Assembly: GCA_900546845.1 (NCBI GenBank)
Contig: UREK01000006.1
Span: 16,197 to 80,196 of the forward strand
Length of the DNA stretch: 64,000 nucleotides
Direction: 5' to 3'
Origin: an uncultured Eubacteriales bacterium
Lineage (GTDB): Bacteria; Bacillota; Clostridia; Christensenellales; CAG-138
Positions 8,083 to 16,391 of the stretch are shown here, piece after piece (within the stretch, counting starts at the first letter, position 1; every line of letters starts with the position of its first letter). Position numbers and translations under genes: made by a program. The notes below the pieces were generated by a model. That model was not told the origin of the DNA, did not search any database, and was given only the letters and a program-made list of their open reading frames with translations.

Positions 8083-9326
8083 ACGGGGGCGCATACCCCA
8101 ACCTGCCGGAGCTGCTCGCCCCGGCAGGCAATATGGAACGCTTGGAGACGGCGCTGCGCTTCGGCGCGGACTCCGTCTATCTTGGCGCGGAGACGATGAG
8201 CCTGCGCAACTATGCGGACAATTTTACGGCAGATGGTTTGCAGCGCGCCTGCGATTACGCGCACGCGCGCGGGAAGCGCGTGTATGTCGCCTGCAATGCG
8301 TTTGCGCGGGATGAGGACGTCCGCGCCCTGCCGCCGCTGCTGCGTATGATCCGCACGGCGGGGGCGGATGCGCTCATCGTGAACGATCCGGGCGTGATCC
8401 GCGTGGCGCGGGACGTTGTGCCGGAGACGCCGCTGCACCTGAGCACGCAGGCAAACACGCTCAACGCGGAGGCAGCGCTGTTTTGGCACGAAGCGGGCGT
8501 CCGCCGCATCGTGCTCGCGCGGGAGCTCTCGCTTGCGCAGGTGAAGGCGATGCGCGCGGCGCTGCCGGATGCGCTGGAGCTGGAGATATTCGTGCACGGC
8601 GCGATGTGCGTCTCGTATTCGGGACGCTGCCTTTTGAGCAATTACATCGCCGGGCGGGATTCCAACCGCGGCGAATGTGCGCAGCCCTGCCGCTGGACGT
8701 ATGAGCTGCGGGAGCGCGGGCGCGGCGGGGAATACTTCGGGATCGAGCAGGATGCGCACGGCACATACCTCCTCAACGCGCGGGACATGAACCTCATCGC
8801 ACACCTGCCCGCCGTGCTGGACACCGGCGCATGCAGCCTGAAGGTCGAAGGACGGATGAAATCCGTCGCCTACGTGGCGACGGTCGTGAACGCATACCGC
8901 ATGGCGCTTGACCATTACGCAAAAACGCCGGATGCGCCGCTGCCGCCCGAAATCCCCAAAGAGCTCGATTACGCGAGCCACAGGCCATACACAACCGGCT
9001 TTGCATTCGGCGATCCAGGGGCGGCAGGGCAGGCGCCAAAGAGCGCGGATTATGTTTCCGACGCGCAGATCAGCGCCGTCGTGCTTTCCTATGACGCAGA
9101 AGCGCAGATCGCCCATGTTGCGCAGCGTAACCGTTTTTTTGATGGCGATACGCTCTCCATCCTTTCCCCGGGCGACGTTTCGCGCGCGTTTGCCGTCCGC
9201 GGCATCCGCAGCGAGGCAGGGGAGCCGCAGCAATCCGCGCCGCACCCGAAGCAGCGCCTTTTCATCGGTTGCAGCGAGCCGGTGCGGGCGGGGGACATCC
9301 TGCGCAGGCTCAGCGATACTCATTAA
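8064..9326 (+). CDS. U32 family peptidase-like protein (TrhP-type)
   Basis: The 420-residue protein begins with the family hallmark ELLAPAGNMERLETALRFGADSVYLG and carries the U32 signature EIFVHGAMCVSYSGRCLLSN with nearby cysteines (CAQPC), plus the later SLKVEGRMKS motif. Although named as collagenase-like peptidases, several members (TrhP/YrrN-O, RlhA, UbiU) act in RNA or quinone hydroxylation using an Fe-S cluster; TrhP-type proteins make 5-hydroxyuridine at tRNA position 34. Which activity applies here is inferred only from family and context. The ATG at 8064 lies inside the end of mltG. A hairpin terminator follows 14 nt after the stop. Confidence 0.88.
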   Translation: MERNTINGGAYPNLPELLAPAGNMERLETALRFGADSVYLGAETMSLRNYADNFTADGLQRACDYAHARGKRVYVACNAFARDEDVRALPPLLRMIRTAGADALIVNDPGVIRVARDVVPETPLHLSTQANTLNAEAALFWHEAGVRRIVLARELSLAQVKAMRAALPDALELEIFVHGAMCVSYSGRCLLSNYIAGRDSNRGECAQPCRWTYELRERGRGGEYFGIEQDAHGTYLLNARDMNLIAHLPAVLDTGACSLKVEGRMKSVAYVATVVNAYRMALDHYAKTPDAPLPPEIPKELDYASHRPYTTGFAFGDPGAAGQAPKSADYVSDAQISAVVLSYDAEAQIAHVAQRNRFFDGDTLSILSPGDVSRAFAVRGIRSEAGEPQQSAPHPKQRLFIGCSEPVRAGDILRRLSDTH

Positions 9327-9339
9327 CGAAATGCAAAAC

Positions 9340-9383
9340 AACGGGGATGGCTCCGTTCAAGCTGCCGTCCCCGTTGGATTTTT
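9340..9383 (+). terminator. Terminator of the rnj-mltG-U32 unit
   Basis: A 12-bp stem (9340-9351 with 9364-9375, one T-G wobble) is followed by GGATTTTT. Confidence 0.8.
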
Positions 9384-9416
9384 GGGCGCTGCATGCGGCT
9401 TGGATCGCATGCCCGG

Positions 9417-9860
9417 TCATGCGATCCGCTCCAGGATCGCGGCGCAGGCGGCATCCAGGTCAACTTCACCGCTTTTGATGTGCAGCGCATGCGGCTCCGC
9501 GTCGAACATGCCATGCTTGCGCGCGAGCGCTGCGGCAAGCGGCGGGGGGAGTTTGCCGCCCATGCGCCGGGCGAAGCGCTCCTGAATGACGGAAAGCTCT
9601 GCCGTGACGAGCACGCGCAGAGCGCCGGCGGGCAGGAAGGCCAGGTGCTCCCTTTCGCTGATGACGTAAATGAGCGTCCCTGCGCCCGGCTCCATATGCA
9701 CCGCAAGCAGCGCGCGGAACTTTTGCTCCGCTTCCGCTTCGTTCTTCGCAAGGCGCAGATAGTCCTTCCCGGAAAGCACCTGCGCGCCGCATTTTGCCTT
9801 GAATGCGTTCGCCAAAGTGGATTTCCCTGTGCAGCTTTCGCCAATCAATGCGATGACCAT
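9417..9860 (-). CDS. Small P-loop kinase-like ATPase
   Basis: The 147-residue protein starts MVIALIGESCTGKST, a Walker A P-loop (GESCTGKS) at residues 7-14, and has the size and layout of a small nucleotide- or shikimate-type kinase. Later segments (LIYVISERE; RFARRMGGKLPP) resemble the Walker B strand and an arginine lid. The substrate cannot be told. ATG 9860 is preferred over an in-frame TTG at 9884, which has no ribosome site; the ATG has only a modest GAGAG upstream. It follows a LysR gene by 30 nt on the same strand and may be co-transcribed with it. Confidence 0.7.
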   Translation of the reverse strand: MVIALIGESCTGKSTLANAFKAKCGAQVLSGKDYLRLAKNEAEAEQKFRALLAVHMEPGAGTLIYVISEREHLAFLPAGALRVLVTAELSVIQERFARRMGGKLPPPLAAALARKHGMFDAEPHALHIKSGEVDLDAACAAILERIA

Positions 9861-9890
9861 GACTTTTCTCTCGCTTTCTTCCAAATCGGG

Positions 9891-10817
9891 TTATTTGTTT
9901 AGTATACCATGCGTTCCGCTGCGGCGGAAGCGCAGGGATTCCTCATAGATCCGCGCAATGTCCCGCAGCATGGAAACATGCTCGAAATCTGGGGTATAGA
10001 CCAGATTGATCTCGCGGATCATGCCGAGGTTCTCGACGGGCAGCAGGCGGATCTTCCCCTTGCTGGCCTCGTCGTAGCAGGCGCTTTTTGCGAGGATGGA
10101 AACGCCGAAGCCGCGCCGGATCAAATCCTTGATGGTAGCGATGTTGTCCACCTCCAGGATGATGTTGAATTCGTCGATGGACATGCCGTTGCTCTCCAGA
10201 TGCGAGACGAAAAGGTTCCGCGTGCCGGAGCTGGGCAAGCGCAGGATGAGGTTTTCCTTTTTGAGCTCATCCAGCGTGACGCTGCTCTTTTGCGCGAGCG
10301 GGCTTTCGTTTGCGACGGCGAGCACGAGGCAGTCCATATCGATCAGGATAGAATTGAGGGAGGAATCGTATACCTTCCCTTCCACGACTGCAATATCTAT
10401 CTCATAGGTCTTGAGCTTTTTATAAAGATTGCTTATGGCGTCAGTAAGGATTGTTAGCCGCACGCCGGGGTGCTCGCTGCAATATTGGGCGAGCACTTCT
10501 GCGATGAGGTTGCTTTCCGCGGTATGCGTGATGCCGACGGAGAGGCGGGTGGCCTGCGATTTATAATCCTGCAGGCTCTGCTGGAGGTTCTGATAGAGCA
10601 TGCGCATGCGCTTGGCGTAGCCCAGCACCAGTTCCCCTTCGCTTGTGAGGCGCAGCTGGCCTTCGCTGCGGTTGAAAATGCGTACACCGAGCTCCTTTTC
10701 CAACTGTTTTACGTGCTGGCTCACCGCCGGCTGCGTCAGGGAAAGGGCCTTTGCCGCCTGCGTAAAGCTCCCTACCTCAGCGACGCGCAAAAGCGTTTCA
10801 AGTTTTGGGTCGATCAT
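9891..10817 (-). CDS. LysR-family transcriptional regulator
   Basis: The 308-residue protein has the standard LysR layout: N-terminal winged HTH (about residues 1-62; AAKALSLTQPAVSQHVKQLE) and a C-terminal two-lobed effector domain. ATG 10817 was chosen because GGTGAGGTG lies 7 nt upstream; an in-frame GTG at 10832 falls inside that site. It is divergent from the CPA2 antiporter gene, the usual LysR arrangement, so it probably controls that gene and itself from the ~150-bp AT-rich gap. ATAAT and ATTAT half sites (10840-10844, 10853-10857) lie in the gap. The effector is unknown. Confidence 0.88.
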   Translation of the reverse strand: MIDPKLETLLRVAEVGSFTQAAKALSLTQPAVSQHVKQLEKELGVRIFNRSEGQLRLTSEGELVLGYAKRMRMLYQNLQQSLQDYKSQATRLSVGITHTAESNLIAEVLAQYCSEHPGVRLTILTDAISNLYKKLKTYEIDIAVVEGKVYDSSLNSILIDMDCLVLAVANESPLAQKSSVTLDELKKENLILRLPSSGTRNLFVSHLESNGMSIDEFNIILEVDNIATIKDLIRRGFGVSILAKSACYDEASKGKIRLLPVENLGMIREINLVYTPDFEHVSMLRDIARIYEESLRFRRSGTHGILNK

Positions 10818-10878
10818 AGTGAAACACCTCACCTCTAAAATAATAAAGAAAAATTATGAGGTAAAACGGAAACATTAT

Positions 10879-10907
10879 TTTACATTATATACAACATTCC
10901 ATATACT
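10879..10907 (+). promoter_or_regulatory. Promoter of the antiporter gene
   Basis: TTTACA (10879-10884) and TATACT (10902-10907) are 17 bp apart in the gap between the divergent LysR and antiporter genes. Confidence 0.65.
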
Positions 10908-10969
10908 ATACCATACCGATTGTGGGAAAGCAAACGGTCTCAGGTAATTTCGGAAGGGGGGCGCATGGA

Positions 10970-12271
10970 ATGCGGCAAACAATGGAACAGATCTATGCAG
11001 GGATGGGCGACGCGACGCGCGTGCTGCTGGTGCTTTCCATCATCCTGTTCGCGGGATTCCTCATCACGCGCATCACGAAGAAGCTGCGCCTGCCGGATGT
11101 GAGCGGCTATATCCTTGCCGGTATCCTGATCGGCCCCTGCTGCCTCAGCCTCGTACCGGAGGCAATGCTTGCGCGGATGGGCTTCATCAGCGACATCGCG
11201 CTTTCCTTTATCGCATTTGGAGTGGGTCGGTTCTTCAAAAAGGATGTGCTGAAGAAAACCGGCGCGGGCGTTGCCGTACTGACGCTGTTTGAATCGCTGG
11301 CCGCGGGCGTGCTCGTCACGCTGGCGCTGCGCCTGCTGTTCAAGCTGCCCTGGGCGCTTGCTGTGCTGCTCGGAGCGATCGCCACGGCTACCGCGCCCGC
11401 GAGCACGATGATGACCATCCGGCAATATGGCGCGAAGGGGGAGTTCATCAATACGCTTTTGCAGGTGGTGGCGCTCGACGACGCGGTGTGCCTGCTGGTG
11501 TTCAGCGCGGCGGCTGCGGCCGTGTCCACGGGCGGGGCGGAAGGGCTTTCCGCATGGGCCATCGCGGGTCCGCTTGTGTACAACGCGGGCGCTCTGGTGC
11601 TGGGGGCGCTTTGCGGCCTCCTGCTGAGCAAGCTCCTTGGCCCGAAGCGCAGCCAGGATAACCGGTTGATCCTTGCGGTAGCGATGCTGCTCTTGCTTTC
11701 CGGCGTCTGCGCGGCGTTCGACGTTTCGCCCCTGCTTTCCTGCATGGTGTTTGGGGCGGCTTACGTGAATATTACAGAAGATCAGGATCTGTTCGAGCAG
11801 GTGAACGGCTTCACGCCGCCCATCACCGCCATGTTTTTTGTGCTTTCGGGCATGAGCCTTGCGCTGTCCGCGCTCGCCACGGCGGGGCTTGTGGGCGCGG
11901 TTTATTTCGTAGTGCGCATCGTGGGGAAATATCTTGGCGCGTACTGCGGGGCGGCGGTGACACGGCAGAGCGTGCCGGTGCGGCGCTACCTTGGGCTGGC
12001 GCTAATCCCGCAGGCGGGCGTGGCGATCGGCCTTGCGTTCCTGGCAAAGCGCATCTTGCCAGAGGAGCTTGGGAATGTGCTGCTTGCGGTCATCCTTGCC
12101 TCCTCCGTGCTGTATGAGCTCATCGGCCCCTGGTGCGCAAAGAAGGCGATCTTCCTATCCGGCGCGCTTCCTGGCACACAGCATGCGGAAGCGCGGCAAA
12201 AGGAAGCGGATGGCGCGGAGAACACGGAACCTGCCGCGCACAATGGCGAGCCGGGCAGAACCGTGCTATAA
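10970..12271 (+). CDS. CPA2-type cation:proton antiporter (KefB/NhaP-like)
   Basis: The protein of about 433 residues is hydrophobic nearly throughout, with roughly 12 membrane segments between residues 20 and 405, as in the Na+/H+ exchanger family PF00999. Typical segments are LRLPDVSGYILAGILIGP near the N-terminus, the ATATAPASTMM and LQVVALDDAVCLLVF region with paired acidic residues on one helix that would bind the ion, and SPLLSCMVFGA later. The tail after about residue 408 is charged and soluble and lacks a TrkA-N domain. ATG 10970 follows GGAAGGGGGG at 8 nt; the upstream GTG at 10922 has no site. It probably exports Na+ or K+ in exchange for protons under LysR control. Confidence 0.87.
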   Translation: MRQTMEQIYAGMGDATRVLLVLSIILFAGFLITRITKKLRLPDVSGYILAGILIGPCCLSLVPEAMLARMGFISDIALSFIAFGVGRFFKKDVLKKTGAGVAVLTLFESLAAGVLVTLALRLLFKLPWALAVLLGAIATATAPASTMMTIRQYGAKGEFINTLLQVVALDDAVCLLVFSAAAAAVSTGGAEGLSAWAIAGPLVYNAGALVLGALCGLLLSKLLGPKRSQDNRLILAVAMLLLLSGVCAAFDVSPLLSCMVFGAAYVNITEDQDLFEQVNGFTPPITAMFFVLSGMSLALSALATAGLVGAVYFVVRIVGKYLGAYCGAAVTRQSVPVRRYLGLALIPQAGVAIGLAFLAKRILPEELGNVLLAVILASSVLYELIGPWCAKKAIFLSGALPGTQHAEARQKEADGAENTEPAAHNGEPGRTVL

Positions 12272-12303
12272 TAGACGAAACCAAAGGCGGAGGGAATTTG
12301 AGC

Positions 12304-12756
12304 ATGAAGCTTGCAAACGCGCTGACAGAGCGCGCGGAACTCCAAGCGAAGGTGCGCCAGCTGGAAGCCCGGCTGATGAACAACGCGCAGGCGCAGGAAG
12401 GCGAACGCCCAGCGGAGGAACCAGCCGCACTGCTTGCGGAGCTGGACGAAGCGTATGCGGCGCTCGAAGCGCTCGTTGCGCGCATAAACTTGACCAACAG
12501 CGCGACGCTTTGCGGCGGCGAGACGCTGACGGCATTGCTCGCCCGGCGGGATTGCCTTGCCGGGAAGATCGGGGTGCTCCGCGCGTTCTGCGATGCGGCG
12601 AGCGCGCTCGTGACGCGGCGCACCATCGGTGAGATCAAGATCCGGAGCACGGTGGACGTGGCGGCGCTGCAAAAGCGGATAGACGGACTTTCCAAAGCGC
12701 TGCGAGAGCTTGACGCAAGCATTCAGGAAACGAATTGGACCACGGAACTGATGTGA
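12304..12756 (+). CDS. DIP1984-family protein
   Basis: The 150-residue, highly charged, mostly helical protein (MKLANALTERAELQAKVRQLEARL) matches the DIP1984 family in its N-terminal segment, in INLTNSAT at about residues 60-67 and in IRSTVDVAALQKRIDGLSK near the C-terminus. Coiled-coil heptads are visible at about residues 5-30 and 120-140. The family has no settled function. GGAGGG lies 9 nt upstream of the ATG, and a TATAAT at 12267-12272 with a poor -35 could start it separately from the antiporter. The stretch just after the gene is a tRNA-like structured element, which may be on the same transcript. Confidence 0.75.
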   Translation: MKLANALTERAELQAKVRQLEARLMNNAQAQEGERPAEEPAALLAELDEAYAALEALVARINLTNSATLCGGETLTALLARRDCLAGKIGVLRAFCDAASALVTRRTIGEIKIRSTVDVAALQKRIDGLSKALRELDASIQETNWTTELM

Positions 12757-12766
12757 ACCTGATCCC

Positions 12767-12894
12767 CGGCCGGGGAAGCGCGTAGCGGAAGGAAGCGGGC
12801 GCGATCTCAGCCGCTTGAGCGAGCAAGGAAGCGGCATAGTTGGTACGCGCGGGGACGCGCGGGGTTCGAATCCCCGTTGGCAAGGTTATCCCGG
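12767..12894 (+). ncRNA. Candidate compact tRNA-like RNA (Y RNA/YrlA-like)
   Basis: The gap after the DIP1984 gene holds a perfect tRNA-type T arm: CGGGG (12860-12864), loop TTCGAAT, CCCCG (12872-12876). A D-loop-like AGTTGGTA (12838-12845) precedes it, but only 14 nt separate the two, forming a mini-hairpin CGCG/CGCG, so there is no room for an anticodon arm. A 7-bp hairpin GCCGCTT/AAGCGGC (12810-12816, 12829-12835) lies upstream. An outer stem could form between CCGGGGAA (12770-12777) and TTATCCCGG (12886-12894). It cannot be a functional tRNA because no 5' acceptor matches. A D-like and T-like module inside a closing stem recalls bacterial Y RNAs (YrlA). That assignment is inference, and no Ro60 or RtcB gene is in view. 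Confidence 0.4.
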
Positions 12895-13016
12895 CACCGT
12901 TACAACGGCAAAATCATCTTTCACTTTTTTCACCACAGCGCTGGTCCTGCCGCGAGGGTGGGCCGTGGGCAATGATCCGGCCGGATCGCCATAATACAAA
13001 GAAACCGAGCGCGTTT

Positions 13017-13400
13017 TCAGCGTTTTGCCGCCGAGAACGCGCTCGCTTCGCATATCCATTGCAGGAGTTCGCTGTCGATTTCTTCTAAGCTGGAGATCAG
13101 GATGTGGTGCGTCCAGCGGTTTGGGTAGGGCTCCGTCGCCGCGTCAATGCGCGGCGATTCCACACGGTATGGGAGGCCAAAGGTGACGGTGATGTAATCC
13201 GTCGGGCGCTCTTTCGCCCGGCGCACGGGCAGGAAGGAAACAAAGGCGAAATTGCGTTTGTTGGAAAAAGCAATCTGTGTCTTCTGCACGCGGATGCGCA
13301 CGCCGCTTATCTCTGCGCAGACCCGCCGCGCAAAGGCTTCATAAAGCGGCAAAGCGGCCGGGTGCTGCCCGAAAAAAAGGAGCGCGTCGCCGTCCAGCAT
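13017..13400 (-). CDS. DUF5655-like domain protein
   Basis: The 127-residue soluble protein has a hydrophobic core pattern (FAFVSFLPVRRAKERPTDYITVTFGL) typical of the small DUF5655 fold, often found alone or fused to DUF4287. No catalytic motif is evident and the function is unknown. GGAGGG lies 9 nt upstream of the ATG at 13400. The end of the gene overlaps a stem (13007-13015 with 13038-13046) that could terminate transcription. It is on the same strand as the upstream lipoprotein gene but 93 nt away, so co-transcription is uncertain. Confidence 0.65.
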   Translation of the reverse strand: MLDGDALLFFGQHPAALPLYEAFARRVCAEISGVRIRVQKTQIAFSNKRNFAFVSFLPVRRAKERPTDYITVTFGLPYRVESPRIDAATEPYPNRWTHHILISSLEEIDSELLQWICEASAFSAAKR

Positions 13401-13493
13401 GCCGTATCCCTCCTGCGTGCAAAAGAACTTTCCATTATGTTTATTGCGCGCCTGCCGCGCGCATATTCCGGAGCAAAACAGCAGAATACGGCC

Positions 13494-14273
13494 TTACAGC
13501 GTGAAGCCGAAGCCGATGGCGCGCACGGTTTCCGCACGTTCAGCCAGGGAAGCGAGCGGCAGCTCGTGCATCTGGACGACGAAATCCTTGGCCTCGTCCC
13601 CTTCAAACAGCGTGTTTTTGCTGAAATACCATGCGCCGAGGAAGGTATCCTCCGCATCGTAAAAGCCGACGTGGATGACGTTCATCTCGCATCCGAGCGC
13701 GCCCGCGCAGGTGATGCGCCCGGAAAGGGTTGTGAAGTCCGGGTAATTGTCCGCAAGGTACAGGTGATCGAGCAGGAGCAGGGTGCGCGCGGCCTCTGCA
13801 CGGCGCGGCGTCAGCGAAACGGAGAGGGAGGCCTCTGCGCCCGCGGAAAGCCCGCTTTCCACAGCCTGCGGCACCCAAGCTGTCAGGAAGGAGGTTTCGC
13901 CCGGCATCAGCACGGCGTATTCGGCAAGCGGGGGCGCGAAGCTGTGCTCGACCGTCTGCCCGCCGGCGGTGAAAGTAAAGGTAGCGCTTTCGATGGTGAT
14001 GGAGCAGTCGCCGGTGTTCGTATAGGCGGCCGCGCCGTACAGCGTGAGCCCTTCCGCGCCCTCATACACGGCGGCGGCAGTGGCGTCCACACGCGCGGCG
14101 GGGTTCCGGCCGGTTGTCATGGACCCCGTTGGCGTTGGCGCGGCGCCGTCCGAAGCGGAGGGCGTGGGGGAAGCGCCGACGTCCACAAGCGCGCCGGAGG
14201 GCGCGCCCTGCCCGCAGGCGGTGCATGCGAAAAGCAACATTAATATAAGGAAATATGCTGGCAAGCGTTTCAT
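13494..14273 (-). CDS. Putative lipoprotein of unknown function
   Basis: The protein of about 259 residues begins MKRLPAYFLILMLLFACTACGQG, a lipoprotein signal with two candidate lipobox cysteines (about residues 17 and 20). A Ser/Thr/Pro-rich linker follows (about 20-60) and then a beta-rich region (about 75-250) with patterns such as AAYTNTGDCSITIESATFTF that resemble an immunoglobulin-like, FxLYD-type domain. It should be anchored outside the membrane. The ATG at 14273 has no ribosome site, but TATAAT on the minus strand ends only 6 nt before it, so the message may be leaderless. A TTG at 14300 is the only upstream alternative and also has no site. Confidence 0.75.
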   Translation of the reverse strand: MKRLPAYFLILMLLFACTACGQGAPSGALVDVGASPTPSASDGAAPTPTGSMTTGRNPAARVDATAAAVYEGAEGLTLYGAAAYTNTGDCSITIESATFTFTAGGQTVEHSFAPPLAEYAVLMPGETSFLTAWVPQAVESGLSAGAEASLSVSLTPRRAEAARTLLLLDHLYLADNYPDFTTLSGRITCAGALGCEMNVIHVGFYDAEDTFLGAWYFSKNTLFEGDEAKDFVVQMHELPLASLAERAETVRAIGFGFTL

Positions 14274-14343
14274 ATGCGCATTATAACACAGGTGCGTCAA
14301 ACCGTCTATAATGACGGGGCGCAGGGGTATTGGATTTCATAAA

Positions 14344-14372
14344 TTGGCAATACGGCCCGTATGTGTTAAAAT
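14344..14372 (+). promoter_or_regulatory. Promoter of the pgk-tpiA-gpmI operon
   Basis: TTGGCA (14344-14349) and TAAAAT (14367-14372) are 17 bp apart, about 45 nt before the pgk start. Confidence 0.65.
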
Positions 14373-14420
14373 AGTATCGGTGAGAATAGGGACAGAATTT
14401 TGTTTAGGAGGATAGATCAA

Positions 14421-15608
<1,188 letters not shown>

Positions 15609-15634
15609 AGCTTTTGAAGATAAAGGAGAAAAAT

Positions 15635-16384
15635 ATGGCACGCAAGCCCATCATTGCGGGAAACTGGAAAATGAACCTGACGCCCTCCGAGGCAAAGGAA
15701 CTGATCGGCGCGCTCATCCCCCTTGTGGCGGACGCGGAATGCGACGTCGTCATCTGCCCGCCGTTCGTCGATCTTCCCATCGCGGTGGAGCTGACGAAGG
15801 GCACGAACATCGCCGTCGGCGCGCAGAACATCCACTGGGCGGAGAAGGGTGCGTACACGGGCGAGATCAGCGCGGCGATGCTCAAGTGCATAGGCGTGCG
15901 GTATGCGATCGTTGGCCACAGCGAGCGGAGACAGCATTTCGGCGAAACGGATGAGACCGTGAACCGGCGCGCAAAGGCCGCCATCGCGGCGGGGATCACG
16001 CCGATCCTCTGCGTGGGCGAATCCCTTGCAGAGCGCGAGGCAGGCGAGACGGAAGCCGTCGTTTCCAAACAGACGGAGGCCGCGCTTTCCGGGATCGCGG
16101 CGGAGGATGTGAAGAAGCTCGTCATCGCCTACGAACCCATCTGGGCGATCGGCACGGGCAAAACGGCTACAAAGGAACAGGCGAATGAAACCATTGCCTG
16201 CATCCGCAAAACCGTGGAGCGGCTTTATTGCCCCGGCACGGCGGATGCGGTGCGCATCCAATATGGCGGCAGCATGAACCCGAAGAACGCATCCGAGCTG
16301 ATGGCTATGCCGGAGATCGACGGCGGGCTCATCGGCGGCGCGAGCCTGAAGGCGGAGGATTTCGCCAAGGTCGTGAAATATTGA
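15635..16384 (+). CDS. tpiA: Triosephosphate isomerase
   Basis: The 249-residue TIM-barrel enzyme interconverts dihydroxyacetone phosphate and glyceraldehyde 3-phosphate. Visible motifs are GNWKMN with the substrate-binding Lys (residue 12), GHSERR with the catalytic His (about 94), YEPIWAIGTG with the catalytic Glu (about 165) and loop 6, and the phosphate-binding GGSMNP and GGASL near the end. AAAGGAG lies 8 nt upstream of ATG 15635; the frame stays open further upstream inside pgk, but the homology starts here. It is the middle gene of the glycolytic operon. Confidence 0.98.
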   Translation: MARKPIIAGNWKMNLTPSEAKELIGALIPLVADAECDVVICPPFVDLPIAVELTKGTNIAVGAQNIHWAEKGAYTGEISAAMLKCIGVRYAIVGHSERRQHFGETDETVNRRAKAAIAAGITPILCVGESLAEREAGETEAVVSKQTEAALSGIAAEDVKKLVIAYEPIWAIGTGKTATKEQANETIACIRKTVERLYCPGTADAVRIQYGGSMNPKNASELMAMPEIDGGLIGGASLKAEDFAKVVKY

Positions 16385-16391
16385 GGGCGAG

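Noticed and set aside
8010..9341. Minus-strand open frame of 443 codons opposite the U32 gene
   Set aside because: An antisense artefact of high GC content; the U32 signature is on the plus strand.
12635..12883. Short minus-strand frame across the tRNA-like element
   Set aside because: It is a translation of the structured T-arm region and has no ribosome site.
12800..12884. Functional tRNA gene, including tRNA-Sec
   Set aside because: A T arm is present but no 5' acceptor strand complementary to TTGGCAA is found at either normal or tRNA-Sec distance, and the anticodon arm is missing.
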